A stretch of DNA of 64,000 nucleotides from Flagellimonas beolgyonensis (GTDB taxonomy: Bacteria > Bacteroidota > Bacteroidia > Flavobacteriales > Flavobacteriaceae): the NCBI RefSeq assembly GCF_003992615.1, contig NZ_RZMY01000017.1, forward strand, positions 186,596-250,595, in the 5' to 3' direction. This document shows positions 8,576-16,462 of the stretch, in pieces. The translations under genes were made by a program, and so were the position numbers. Positions within the stretch are counted from its first letter, which is position 1, and each line of letters begins with the position of its first letter. The notes under the pieces are model-generated. The model was given only the letters and a program-made list of their open reading frames with translations, searched no databases and was not told the DNA's origin.

Positions 8576-9265
8576 TTATTTAATACTTGGCCTTAGTTCA
8601 GTTAATCGCTTTGGATAAAATGCTCTATCCTGAAGCGGTTTCAGTTTCATTCTATTCTCGTTCATTTCTAAAATTTGGAAGATGTGCTTTTCTTCGATTT
8701 GCCCTGGAGCAAAAATTAGGAAGTAAACATTATTAATTTCTTTCAAATACCAGTAGCCATCATCATCCTTCCATGTGTTATTTACCAAATTTAATCGCCC
8801 TTCCTTTCTGCCGAACATTTTGTCCAACCAAAATTGTTCACTAGAAAATTCAACGTCTAAGAATTCATACATAGAATCAAATTTATTGCGGATCAGGAAC
8901 TTAATAATTGTTTTTTCTGCAATGTCATGGGATGCTTCCAGATCCAATTTGTGGAATACACTAATCATATTTCCGCTGGGCGGAAATTCTATGGAATCAT
9001 TTTGGAATACTTTTATTGGTATTCGCTTATCAAAACCAACAATCCTTAACGTATTCTTTCTTCTTTTGAACGTAACAACGGAATCAGAACCTATATGTCC
9101 AAAGGTGTTGTTCGTAAAATCCAATATAAAGCCTTCCTGTCCTGAGGTATATTGTTCATTTTTGTCAACGATTCGGTTATTGTAAGACATCCAAACACCA
9201 TCTAATTCTTGTCCAAAGGAATTAGAATGCATCACCAATAATATGATTATAACTATTCTTTTCAT
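8576..9265 (-). CDS. Secreted lipocalin-like protein, cassette 3
   Basis: 229 residues with a signal peptide (MKRIVIIILLVMHSNSFGQ). The mature part opens with LDGVWMSYNN and repeats a pattern of short beta strands with Trp and Gly (TFKRRKNTLRIVGFDKRI, NTWKDDDGYWYLKEINNVYF), suggesting two lipocalin-like halves. Family not certain. The 17-bp repeat is 48 bases upstream. Likely periplasmic or surface located. Confidence 0.6.
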   Translation of the reverse strand: MKRIVIIILLVMHSNSFGQELDGVWMSYNNRIVDKNEQYTSGQEGFILDFTNNTFGHIGSDSVVTFKRRKNTLRIVGFDKRIPIKVFQNDSIEFPPSGNMISVFHKLDLEASHDIAEKTIIKFLIRNKFDSMYEFLDVEFSSEQFWLDKMFGRKEGRLNLVNNTWKDDDGYWYLKEINNVYFLIFAPGQIEEKHIFQILEMNENRMKLKPLQDRAFYPKRLTELRPSIK

Positions 9266-9340
9266 TTCGCCCCTAGTAAAGGCTTTTGTACATCCCTGAT
9301 CGGTTCGACCTTAATCGTTTATTTGAACTTTATTTAAAAA

Positions 9341-10231
9341 CTAATTTCTTGCCAATAGGCTTATTGGATATTTTTCATAATTAAATATCCTGATTTCATT
9401 GTCTAAATCTTGATATCGATTTTCAAGTCGCTCAAAGTTTAATGCATACCCAAATGATCCAGGCCTTTTTAAACCTTCAAGAAAATTGATGTAACCAATT
9501 CTTTCAAAACGATGCTTGAATTTCAGTAAGTCCTTATGTTCAACAGCGTCAACAACAAACCCGAACATGAAGTTTGGTTTACCACCAATATAATTCCATA
9601 CGACTTCAATTCCAGGTTGCATTTTTCTTGTTTCCTCCCGATCAAAACCAGAGCCTATTCTACTACCCAATACATCCTCTCTCAGAATCGATTCAAGATG
9701 CGGTTTATTTGAATTTTGAAATGTTATTGGAACAAACCAATAATTACAATTGCCTCGGTATTGTTGAATCTTCATGCAAATCGCAGCACGATAGCTCCCA
9801 TCCTTTAATTTAAAACCCAACACTTCATTTTCACCAAAAATAAAGTTTGATATCTTCCTGTACTTTTTGGGCGTCCTGACTTTTGGATTATTCTTGCCGA
9901 TTTTCCGAACAAAGCTTTTAAGTACTCTAGATCTAGATGCACCCTCCTTTTCTGAAAGCTTTCTCCATTCATCGACACATGCATTCTTTGCAATAACTTC
10001 ATTGATATAATCAAATCTATCTGGGGTCATTAACCCAATTTCCCAGTAGGCAAGGCCACAACTAGTAACATATACTTCCAAATCAAAATCGTCTAAATAT
10101 TCAATTGGTTTTAATGGATACTCCTCAATAATCATTTCTAGAGAAGCTTCACTGTCATATAAATCCATTATACCCCAATAGGTATCATGAGCCCTATCTC
10201 CATCAATTATTTTTGTGCCGTCAGTCGCCAT
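9341..10231 (-). CDS. Possible immunity protein (DUF4259-like plus Imm26-like), cassette 4
   Basis: 296 residues, cytosolic. The first half (GDRAHDTYWGIMDLYD, then EVYVTSCGLAYWEIG) resembles the helical DUF4259 pattern. The second half (EVLGFKLKDGSYRAAICM, then NYWFVPITF) resembles Imm26, an immunity-protein domain of polymorphic toxin systems. Both are read by eye and remain tentative. The 17-bp repeat overlaps the start codon, so the repeat itself must form part of the 5' leader. No toxin gene is adjacent, as in orphan immunity arrays. Confidence 0.5.
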   Translation of the reverse strand: MATDGTKIIDGDRAHDTYWGIMDLYDSEASLEMIIEEYPLKPIEYLDDFDLEVYVTSCGLAYWEIGLMTPDRFDYINEVIAKNACVDEWRKLSEKEGASRSRVLKSFVRKIGKNNPKVRTPKKYRKISNFIFGENEVLGFKLKDGSYRAAICMKIQQYRGNCNYWFVPITFQNSNKPHLESILREDVLGSRIGSGFDREETRKMQPGIEVVWNYIGGKPNFMFGFVVDAVEHKDLLKFKHRFERIGYINFLEGLKRPGSFGYALNFERLENRYQDLDNEIRIFNYEKYPISLLARN

Positions 10232-10381
10232 CGTTTATTTGAACTTTGATCCGGTTTTGTATAAACTAAGCAAGGGAATTGTATGCAATTACTTTTGGTT
10301 TAAAACTTCTTTTATAGGCACTAATCAGCCTTTGGTTTAAGTCTTCATCCCTTATTAAGTTTATACCTTGTTGGCAAATCG

Positions 10382-11908
10382 TTAATTATTAACTTCTATT
10401 TGTTTTACCCATAACCTCCCATCATTAATACCAAAAATTGTATAGTTGTTTAATTCGGTCTCAAGAACTCTGCTAGGCTGAAAACTATCTTGATTGTAGT
10501 CTTCTCCATCAATATATTTCCAAACTATATTTCCATTTGTATCAAATTTTATTAAAGTTGCTAAATTATATGCGTGATAATCTGGGTAATAAATATCAAA
10601 AAATAATGCCAGATAATTACCTTCAGAATCTACTGTTATATCCTTTCCTTGGTATATAAATTGATTCCGAGATTCTTTGAAATCCCAATTTATCTCTCCT
10701 GAGTTATTGGTTTGAATTACCCATCGTGATTCTCCATCAAATCCATTTTCATGACCATTTTTGCCAACTATTGTTATCGCATCATTTTCTATAAAAATAT
10801 TATCTGCAGAGTCATCTGCTCCATAATTCCCATAATTTTTTGACCACAATAAACTGTTACTTGAGGTATATTTTTCTAGCATTGCATCCCAGGTAATAAG
10901 ACCGTCGTTTGGAATAATATCGACATTACCATAATTATAAAAATCACCATTTATAGCATATTTTATTTTCCATAGGGGAAAATCATAGTTACTACCAATA
11001 ATGTTTTCATTGATTATATCGCCATTATCATTTAATATAACTTCGCGAACATATGTATCATTATTTGAGCCATAATATGTGGAATCGGCAGCAAATAGAA
11101 CTTTTAATTCATTTGAATTATTTTCAAATTCAATCGTGTAATCTAAATTTGTGCTGGCATCATTTAAAAGGGAACTGTAATTTTTTACCCATTCTATATT
11201 TCCATTATTGTCAAACTTACATCCATATACTTGATGATTATAAAGGCCAGAATTTGAATAATTAAACTTACGAGCAATAGCAATATAATTTTGATTACCT
11301 AAATTTAATAGGCCAGCAAAGTTATCTTGATGATTTGGGCTTTCATCAATAGTTTTACTCCAAATAAGAATAAAATTAAAATCAAATTTTAGAATTTTTA
11401 TAGCAGTATTATTACTAGCAAACTGTTCTTCTTGCGCAAGTATTATGAAGCCATCATTAGTCCTTACTATTTGTTTTATTTCAGATATATAATTATTACC
11501 ATTATTTGATAATATTTCTTCATCAAATAATAAATTAAAAGAATAACTTAATTCAAGAGTAGAAACTTCAACTATGTTACTATAGTATTCCAAATTATCT
11601 ATGATGCCTTGAATTCTAAAATAGTAGTTTGTGTTAGGTTTTAGTTGTTCAACTGTAGCTTCTGTATTATTAAGATTTAAGTCTTTACTACCAATATGGT
11701 TATTCTCATCAACAATGTTACTTAGATTCCAAATCAATTTAATTTGATTAAAGTCTCCATTTAAACTGAAATTTAGACCCACTGTGTTAGTGTCAAAATT
11801 TGTTAAACTTAAATTTAATTCTGGGGTTGTATTTTGTTCTACTCCAGAATTTTCAGAACAGCTTATTATTAATAATAAAAAAGCCGTTAACAAATATTTT
11901 ATTCTCAT
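10382..11908 (-). CDS. Large lipoprotein with fibronectin type III and propeller-like repeats
   Basis: Start at 11908 (MRIKYLLTAFLLLIISCSEN) gives a lipoprotein signal with Cys17; eight further codons upstream are open but break the signal. 508 residues. An N-terminal Fn3-like domain (residues about 25-115, PNTNYYFRIQGIIDN near its end) is followed by five or six blade-like repeats with patterns such as ILKFDFNFILIWSKT and LIKFDTNGNIVWKYI, as in PQQ or six-bladed propellers. Probably a surface lipoprotein that binds a ligand. It is the rightmost gene of the minus-strand run, but no 17-bp repeat precedes it. Very AT-rich compared with the tra genes. Confidence 0.7.
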   Translation of the reverse strand: MRIKYLLTAFLLLIISCSENSGVEQNTTPELNLSLTNFDTNTVGLNFSLNGDFNQIKLIWNLSNIVDENNHIGSKDLNLNNTEATVEQLKPNTNYYFRIQGIIDNLEYYSNIVEVSTLELSYSFNLLFDEEILSNNGNNYISEIKQIVRTNDGFIILAQEEQFASNNTAIKILKFDFNFILIWSKTIDESPNHQDNFAGLLNLGNQNYIAIARKFNYSNSGLYNHQVYGCKFDNNGNIEWVKNYSSLLNDASTNLDYTIEFENNSNELKVLFAADSTYYGSNNDTYVREVILNDNGDIINENIIGSNYDFPLWKIKYAINGDFYNYGNVDIIPNDGLITWDAMLEKYTSSNSLLWSKNYGNYGADDSADNIFIENDAITIVGKNGHENGFDGESRWVIQTNNSGEINWDFKESRNQFIYQGKDITVDSEGNYLALFFDIYYPDYHAYNLATLIKFDTNGNIVWKYIDGEDYNQDSFQPSRVLETELNNYTIFGINDGRLWVKQIEVNN

Positions 11909-12003
11909 TTTTTGTCTTTTTATACTTGCCAATTTGTTTATATAAGCATAAAATACATCTATATAATCCCGATATGGTATAAAACCAATGTATTTAATCA
12001 GTA

Positions 12004-12122
12004 TTTATAAAAGTAGGAAAATTCAATGAACAAGTTTGGGCCTTATCTTGCTTGTCCTTCACAAAATACCATCAAACCCGTTGGGTCTTGCCTAACATCT
12101 TTGCTCGTCGCGCTTCGTTAAG
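12004..12122 (+). repeat. Dispersed repeat, copy 2
   Basis: A full-length copy: TTTATAAAAGTAGGAAAATT, then CTTCACAAAATACC, TTGGGTCTTGCC, CATCTTTGCTCG and CTTCGTTAAG. It runs directly into the R1 repeat that borders the bacteriocin module. Confidence 0.88.
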
Positions 12123-12301
12123 TCCTTTGTTTTGTCTACAAAAAGTGATTCCGGAACCAAGCTGCAGCTCGCGCCGGCAACGCAGGACATCTACAAAATT
12201 TTGTGGCCGTTCCCGGATATCGGTTTTTCCTGGAACGAAAATGTCTACAAATAGGAACCGCCCCCATTTCTTGACGTTCGTTCCAAGGGGTGGCCATGGC
12301 C
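12111..12301 (+). repeat. Long repeat R1, left copy
   Basis: About 190 bases from CGCTTCGTTAAGTCC to GGCCATGGCC, well over 90 percent identical to 15349-15539. The two copies flank the bacteriocin module as direct repeats. GC content is clearly higher than that of the DNA on both sides. Confidence 0.9.
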
Positions 12302-12332
12302 GTATTTGTTAAACAGTTCAAGAAAAATGAAG

Positions 12333-12358
12333 AAGGCAACGAATAAAAACGTTGCCTT
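12333..12358 (-). terminator. Terminator of the bacteriocin precursor gene
   Basis: On the minus strand AAGGCAACG pairs with CGTTGCCTT around an eight-base loop and is followed by a T-rich tail. It lies 30 bases downstream of the precursor gene's stop. Confidence 0.8.
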
Positions 12359-12387
12359 TCCTATAATTTTTGTTCCTAATTTTTATT

Positions 12388-13092
12388 TTAAATGTCTGGT
12401 GGTGGCGGTGAACAATTTTTGGTACATTCCTGTAGAAACAACCACCCACATCCGGTTGTTGTACGCTGACATCCAGAAAGACAAGTGCCTCCTAGAAATG
12501 TACAATCAGCACACCATTCACTGTCACATTGAGCATAAGCGTAGTTAACTCCCATCAAATCCAGAAATTTCAAATTCGGCCCCTCATAATTTGAGCTCAA
12601 TATTTGATCCAGATATTGCTCGTTGAACTCCTTTTCCTCCTTGGTCACTTCTCCCAGCATTTTAAAAGCACTGATTCGATAATATCCCGTCCACTCAAAC
12701 TTTAGTACACCTTCGGCAAACCAATTTTCTAAATAATCAATTTGTTCGGACGTGAGGGTTGTACTAAAATCTAAATTTGCGACAAATTGATTTAAAATAT
12801 TTAGGTGTTGAATTTCATCATTACTTTGGGCTTTGCTTTTGACATGATTTAATTTGTCAATCCAAATTTCCTTTTTCTTAGACGGTGAAAATGTCCTAAA
12901 AGATGCACGCTGTTTTTCTAGGTCTAAATTTTGAAGTTCAATTCTAGACATTAAACTAATTGTCGTTAAATTTTCATGGGCCCAAGCATCAACAGTTTCA
13001 TCACAACTGTAGCATACATCTTCCTCACAACTTGTGAAAAGGAGAAATAAACAGAACACGAAAAACGAATAAATTCTAAGAAGCTTCATCAT
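12388..13092 (-). CDS. Fulvocin C-related bacteriocin precursor
   Basis: 234 residues. A lipoprotein-like signal (SFFVFCLFLLFTSC) is followed by a helical pro-region (residues about 35-185, AHENLTTISLMSRIELQNLD) and a cysteine-rich tail of 46 residues with eight Cys (about 189, 194, 197, 204, 208, 215, 223 and 227; start of tail CDSEWCADC, later GCGWLFLQEC). Known: fulvocin C of Myxococcus fulvus is a peptide of about 45 residues with eight Cys, and related precursors occur in Bacteroidota. The tail follows NYAYA, a good AxA site for signal peptidase I. Inferred: cleavage there releases the active peptide. The linked ABC and peptidase genes support export and processing. Confidence 0.75.
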   Translation of the reverse strand: MMKLLRIYSFFVFCLFLLFTSCEEDVCYSCDETVDAWAHENLTTISLMSRIELQNLDLEKQRASFRTFSPSKKKEIWIDKLNHVKSKAQSNDEIQHLNILNQFVANLDFSTTLTSEQIDYLENWFAEGVLKFEWTGYYRISAFKMLGEVTKEEKEFNEQYLDQILSSNYEGPNLKFLDLMGVNYAYAQCDSEWCADCTFLGGTCLSGCQRTTTGCGWLFLQECTKNCSPPPPDI

Positions 13093-13167
13093 TGTAAATG
13101 GTTTAGTGTTAAAAATACGTCTTTAAATTACAAAAAAAACGAATAAACCCTATTACAATGTAAGTAT

Positions 13168-13824
13168 TTACGTATTTATATATCCCTTTTTTTGTAGATC
13201 ATGATAATCTTCAATTTTAGAAATCTTTCCATTATTAAGAAGGTAAATTTCGTTGGATATTTCTAATATATCATTATACAAATGATCAGTAATGATGACT
13301 CCTTTAGTTTTGGACACTTCTACAATAAGACCCTTTATTGTTTTAACATGTTTAGGCATGATATGTGAAAAAGGTTCATCCAACATTGAAAATTTTGCTT
13401 TGCTTTTTAGAATTACATATATTTCAAGTATCCTTTTCATTCCCCCTGAAAGTTCTCGAAATTTGACAGAGCTTAATTTTTCAAATTCTGGGAATAGTTC
13501 AATAAATTGATGAATGTTTAAATCGAAATCATTAATAACTTTTGTGAATGTATAATTGTCAGGGACAATGTTATATTGAGGTAAATAGTTAATGTCTTTT
13601 TGATTACGTCTAGAACCCAAAAGTGTTTTGTTATCTATCCTCACCGATTTGTTGATAGGATTTAGCTCACCAAAGATTATATTCATTAGACTAGTTTTTC
13701 CGGAACCATTTCTTCCTAATATTCCTGTCACTTTGCCAGTCTCTGATTTCAAATAAATATCGCTGAGAACCCTTTTGTTATTGAATTCCAAAATTACGCT
13801 ATCAACTTCTAAACGATGACTCAT
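13168..13824 (-). CDS. ABC transporter ATP-binding protein (bacteriocin export or immunity)
   Basis: Start at 13824 (MSHRLEVDSV), which overlaps the stop of the membrane gene by four bases (ATGA); the longer frame would overlap that gene widely. 218 residues. Walker A GRNGSGKTS near residue 37, signature ELSGGM near 128, Walker B FSMLDEPF near 147, then a switch His in ITDH. It pairs with the small membrane protein just upstream. Inferred role: peptide export or self-protection, as in many bacteriocin loci. AT-rich like its neighbours. Confidence 0.85.
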   Translation of the reverse strand: MSHRLEVDSVILEFNNKRVLSDIYLKSETGKVTGILGRNGSGKTSLMNIIFGELNPINKSVRIDNKTLLGSRRNQKDINYLPQYNIVPDNYTFTKVINDFDLNIHQFIELFPEFEKLSSVKFRELSGGMKRILEIYVILKSKAKFSMLDEPFSHIMPKHVKTIKGLIVEVSKTKGVIITDHLYNDILEISNEIYLLNNGKISKIEDYHDLQKKGYINT

Positions 13825-14129
13825 GTAAAAAGTAATATAAACAAACACATTAATGTTGAAATAAGTATGTCTATAATGTAGGCCCAAACTCCTAAACTGA
13901 ATTTTGAAAAACCTAAGTTTTTAAAATATAGGAATTCATTTTTTTTTCTTTCAAGTTGGATGAGAAAAATAATGGGTACCAAAAAGGTTTTAATTCCAAT
14001 TAATTGAAATATAGCATTGTATCCATTCAATACAACCAAATATTGGTAAATGATTGTTATTATAAAGCTAATTCCAAAATAGTTCAGGTAGAATATATTT
14101 AACACCCGTATTTTTCGTAATAATGACAT
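13821..14129 (-). CDS. Small membrane protein, probable partner of the ABC ATPase
   Basis: ATG at 14129 chosen; the frame extends to a TTG at 14192. About 102 residues with three or four hydrophobic segments (FYLNYFGISFIITIIYQYLV, FQLIGIKTFLVPIIFLIQL, and a C-terminal helix IIDILISTLMCLFILLF). Short for an ABC permease, but the four-base overlap with the ATPase implies a joint product. It may be a reduced permease or an immunity protein. It is divergent from the signal peptidase gene. Confidence 0.7.
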   Translation of the reverse strand: MSLLRKIRVLNIFYLNYFGISFIITIIYQYLVVLNGYNAIFQLIGIKTFLVPIIFLIQLERKKNEFLYFKNLGFSKFSLGVWAYIIDILISTLMCLFILLFT

Positions 14130-14204
14130 TCTAAGATGGATAATTTTACTCCTTTGTAATAGTTTAAAACTTAAATTACAATCAAATAACAAAAAAGCTG
14201 AACT

Positions 14205-15359
14205 ATGATTAAGGAAAAATCATATTTTTTATCCAATAGATTCTTAATATATATAAAAAATTTATTATTGATAATAAGCTTAGTGTTGCTAATACTCTAT
14301 TACCCAATTTGGTTATTTATTGGAATTGTAAGCTTTTTTATTTTTCTTAAAATATTAGTATTCAGGTTAATGAGGGCGAAATCATATAAAGTTGGTTTTT
14401 TCCTCTTTGGTTTTTCAATTTACTTTTTCATCCTGGCTTTTTGTTTCAAATTATTTGTTGCAGATATATATTATGTGCCAACTAATTCAATGGAAAATAC
14501 AATTTATCCAGGAGATTATGTATTGGTGAATAAATTGGCAATTGGACCCATTGTTCCTCAAAGACTTTCCCAGTTTCCATGGCTTGGTCTAATATTCAAA
14601 AATGAATTTAGTCGGAAGATTAATAAACAATTGGAACATTATCCAACTAGAAGATTAAAGGGCACTGATCAGCTTGAACGTAATGATGTTCTTATATTAG
14701 AAATATCAAACAAGTTCAATATTGTCAAGCGTTGTATAGCAATTAGGGGAGATACTTTACTAATTTCGATGGGGAATGTTTTTATTAACGGAAAAGGTAT
14801 TTTAGAACCACCATTGTCGAAGAACAGGCACTTTTTGGAAGTATCTGACCTTCAAAAGTTTTTTTCCTATACAGACTCAAAAGGATTCAGCAGATATAGA
14901 TTTCTTGTTCTGGATAAGTCAAGAAGAATTATTGGCTTATTTACAAATGAGGAAATTGAGGTTTTAAAGAGCTCAGGTTTTATTGAAAAATCAGCAATAG
15001 TTGAAGGATATCAAAATCCTAAAAGAAATGTTTTCGCCGAAGTGGATGACAATAGCTGGACATCAATTCAAATGGGTCCTTTTGTAGTTCCAAAAAAGAG
15101 TATGATAATTACACTTACCCCTTTTTACTATAAAATTTATAGAAATACAATTCTCAATTATGAAAACGAGATAATTGAGGAGATTGATGGGAAATATTAT
15201 GTAAATGGGCATCAGATTGAACACTACCAGTTTAAAAGGAATTATCTTTTTGTAATGGGTGATAATCGAACTACCTCTATTGATTCTCGTTTTTTTGGAT
15301 TTATACCTGAAGATATAATTATAGGGAAAGTCCGAAAAACAGTATTTCCGCTTCGTTAA
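14205..15359 (+). CDS. lepB: Signal peptidase I dedicated to the bacteriocin module
   Basis: 384 residues. Three hydrophobic segments at the N terminus are followed by the S26 motifs: catalytic Ser in PTNSMENTIYPGDYVLVNK, catalytic Lys in IVKRCIAIRGDTL, and the later boxes VMGDNRTTSIDSRFFGFIP. A large insertion separates the boxes, as in flavobacterial LepB proteins. The active-site residues all look intact. The gene is divergent from the ABC genes and its stop codon lies in the R1 repeat (CTTCGTTAAG), so the last residues may have been fixed by insertion. A second signal peptidase on a mobile element argues for a special substrate, most simply the linked bacteriocin precursor. Confidence 0.88.
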   Translation: MIKEKSYFLSNRFLIYIKNLLLIISLVLLILYYPIWLFIGIVSFFIFLKILVFRLMRAKSYKVGFFLFGFSIYFFILAFCFKLFVADIYYVPTNSMENTIYPGDYVLVNKLAIGPIVPQRLSQFPWLGLIFKNEFSRKINKQLEHYPTRRLKGTDQLERNDVLILEISNKFNIVKRCIAIRGDTLLISMGNVFINGKGILEPPLSKNRHFLEVSDLQKFFSYTDSKGFSRYRFLVLDKSRRIIGLFTNEEIEVLKSSGFIEKSAIVEGYQNPKRNVFAEVDDNSWTSIQMGPFVVPKKSMIITLTPFYYKIYRNTILNYENEIIEEIDGKYYVNGHQIEHYQFKRNYLFVMGDNRTTSIDSRFFGFIPEDIIIGKVRKTVFPLR

Positions 15360-15539
15360 GTCCTTTGTTTTGTCTACAAAAAGTGCTTCCGGAACCAGGC
15401 TGCAGCTCGCGCCGGCAGCCCTAAACATCTACAAAATTTTGTGGCCGTTCCCGGATATCGGTTTTTTCCTGGAACGAAAATGTCTACAAATAGGAACCGC
15501 CCCCTTTCTTGACGTTCGGCCCAAGGGGTGGCCATGGCC
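15349..15539 (+). repeat. Long repeat R1, right copy
   Basis: Direct copy of 12111-12301 with a few substitutions and one-base indels. It begins inside the last codons of the signal peptidase gene and continues without a break into R2. Confidence 0.9.
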
Positions 15540-15840
15540 ATCTTTGCCGGACAGGGCAAAGACCATCACTTGAACGGGTGCGGGGCATGTATGTGTTGGC
15601 TTCTGGATCCCCACGGGGGAGCCTCCCATCGACAGCAAATGTAGCCTGCAGCATTGTGGCCACTTCCATGTTTTTCCTGAAAATCGGGTATCCCACCTTC
15701 AGGGGAACCCACCACGATTTTAAGGCAGGGTCGCAAGCTCCCAAAAACCCGTTGTGTCCAAGCAGCAGGCAATGGGTATGGCATCGACGGGGCGACTAAC
15801 TCCCCAGAGGGGGAAGCACAACCTCTTTAAGGGCTACTAG
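15519..15840 (+). repeat. Long repeat R2, left copy
   Basis: Matches 19612-19940 over about 320 bases, sharing for example TTTGCCGGACAGGGCAAAGA, GAAAATCGGGTATCCC and GCATCGACGGGGCGACTAA. With R1 it forms a roughly 490-base unit. R2 holds open frames on both strands, but they are poorly conserved between copies, so I do not call a gene. GC-rich compared with the cargo. Confidence 0.85.
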
Positions 15841-15933
15841 TGAATGCTATTGCATTGAAATATAACACTTTATATTGATAATAAAAGCAATATAATATTG
15901 TATATATATCTTATATTAGAGATGGAATTTATT

Positions 15934-15941
15934 TATCTTTG
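15934..15941 (+). promoter_or_regulatory. Possible promoter -7 box of the 51-codon gene
   Basis: TATCTTTG fits the Bacteroidota -7 consensus TAnnTTTG and lies 12 bases before the ATG. No good -33 TTTG is seen at the expected distance, so the call is weak. Confidence 0.4.
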
Positions 15942-15952
15942 GGAAACAAATT

Positions 15953-16108
15953 ATGGAAATAGAAGAATTATTTTTAGAAGCGAATGGCTTTTCTTCAAGA
16001 GGTTTTGATGAAGATGATTTTGAAATAATTGGGAATATTAAGGATTGGAAAAGATATGTGCCAACTGAATTTCGTCATAACTGGAAGATTCTTTCTGAAC
16101 GAGATTAA
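15953..16108 (+). CDS. Small acidic protein of 51 residues
   Basis: ATG at 15953 to TAA at 16106-16108. The product begins MEIEELFLEANGFSSRGFDE and ends NWKILSERD. It is acidic and rich in aromatic residues, with no signal or membrane part. A promoter-like box precedes it and codon use is similar to nearby cargo. I do not recognise it. Such a small acidic protein on an ICE could be an anti-restriction or regulatory peptide, but that is speculation. Confidence 0.5.
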   Translation: MEIEELFLEANGFSSRGFDEDDFEIIGNIKDWKRYVPTEFRHNWKILSERD

Positions 16109-16169
16109 AAAATTATTTTTATAATGGCCGCACATATGGCTTTGAATGCGGATTGGGAAGAGTAAACAA

Positions 16170-16240
16170 CGAACCTTACCTCTGTTGTCCTTCTCAAAAT
16201 AGCGTCAAACCCTTTAAGTCCTGTTTCATATCTTTGCTTG
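16170..16240 (+). repeat. Dispersed repeat, copy 3 (diverged)
   Basis: GAACCTTACCTCTGTTGTCC, then CTTCTCAAAATAGCGTCAAA, CCTTTAAGTCCTG and CATATCTTTGCTTG. It keeps the general order of the family with more changes than other copies, but has a perfect TATCTTTG box. Confidence 0.7.
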
Positions 16241-16462
16241 AAATATTTTGCTAGGCTTAGGGGTATTCTACTAAAAGTTTATTCTGTATAAATAGGATTG
16301 ATTTAGAAAATGAATTAACCACGATGCTGTATGCGATAGTTTGGCGGGGAGTTTTACTGTTACATGAAAAAATAACACCACTATTTGTAGTTGAAAAATC
16401 TGACATTTATATTTGTTGGAATATACCATTAACTTAATTTTTTTCAACAACACACTCCTCAA

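Larger units (their letters stand above)
7211..10246 (-). repeat. 17-bp repeat in five copies, one before each of four genes
   Basis: ATCGTTTATTTGAACTT on the + strand (AAGTTCAAATAAACGAT on the coding strand) occurs at 7211, 8077, 8552, 9314 and 10230. Each of the last four lies 0 to 48 bases upstream of the start codon of one minus-strand gene, and the first closes the array on the left. Unit lengths are 866, 475, 762 and 916 bases. GTT and AAC form a short inverted pair around a six-base centre, as in recombinase core sites. The genes between the copies are unrelated. Confidence 0.85.

Noticed and set aside
7211..10246. A CRISPR array
   Set aside because: The repeats are 17 bases and 475 to 916 bases apart with genes between; no cas genes.
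15509..15799. Open frame on the + strand inside R2, and its minus-strand counterpart, as a possible gene
   Set aside because: The translations are not conserved between the two R2 copies and look like non-coding GC-rich sequence; no start signal is seen.
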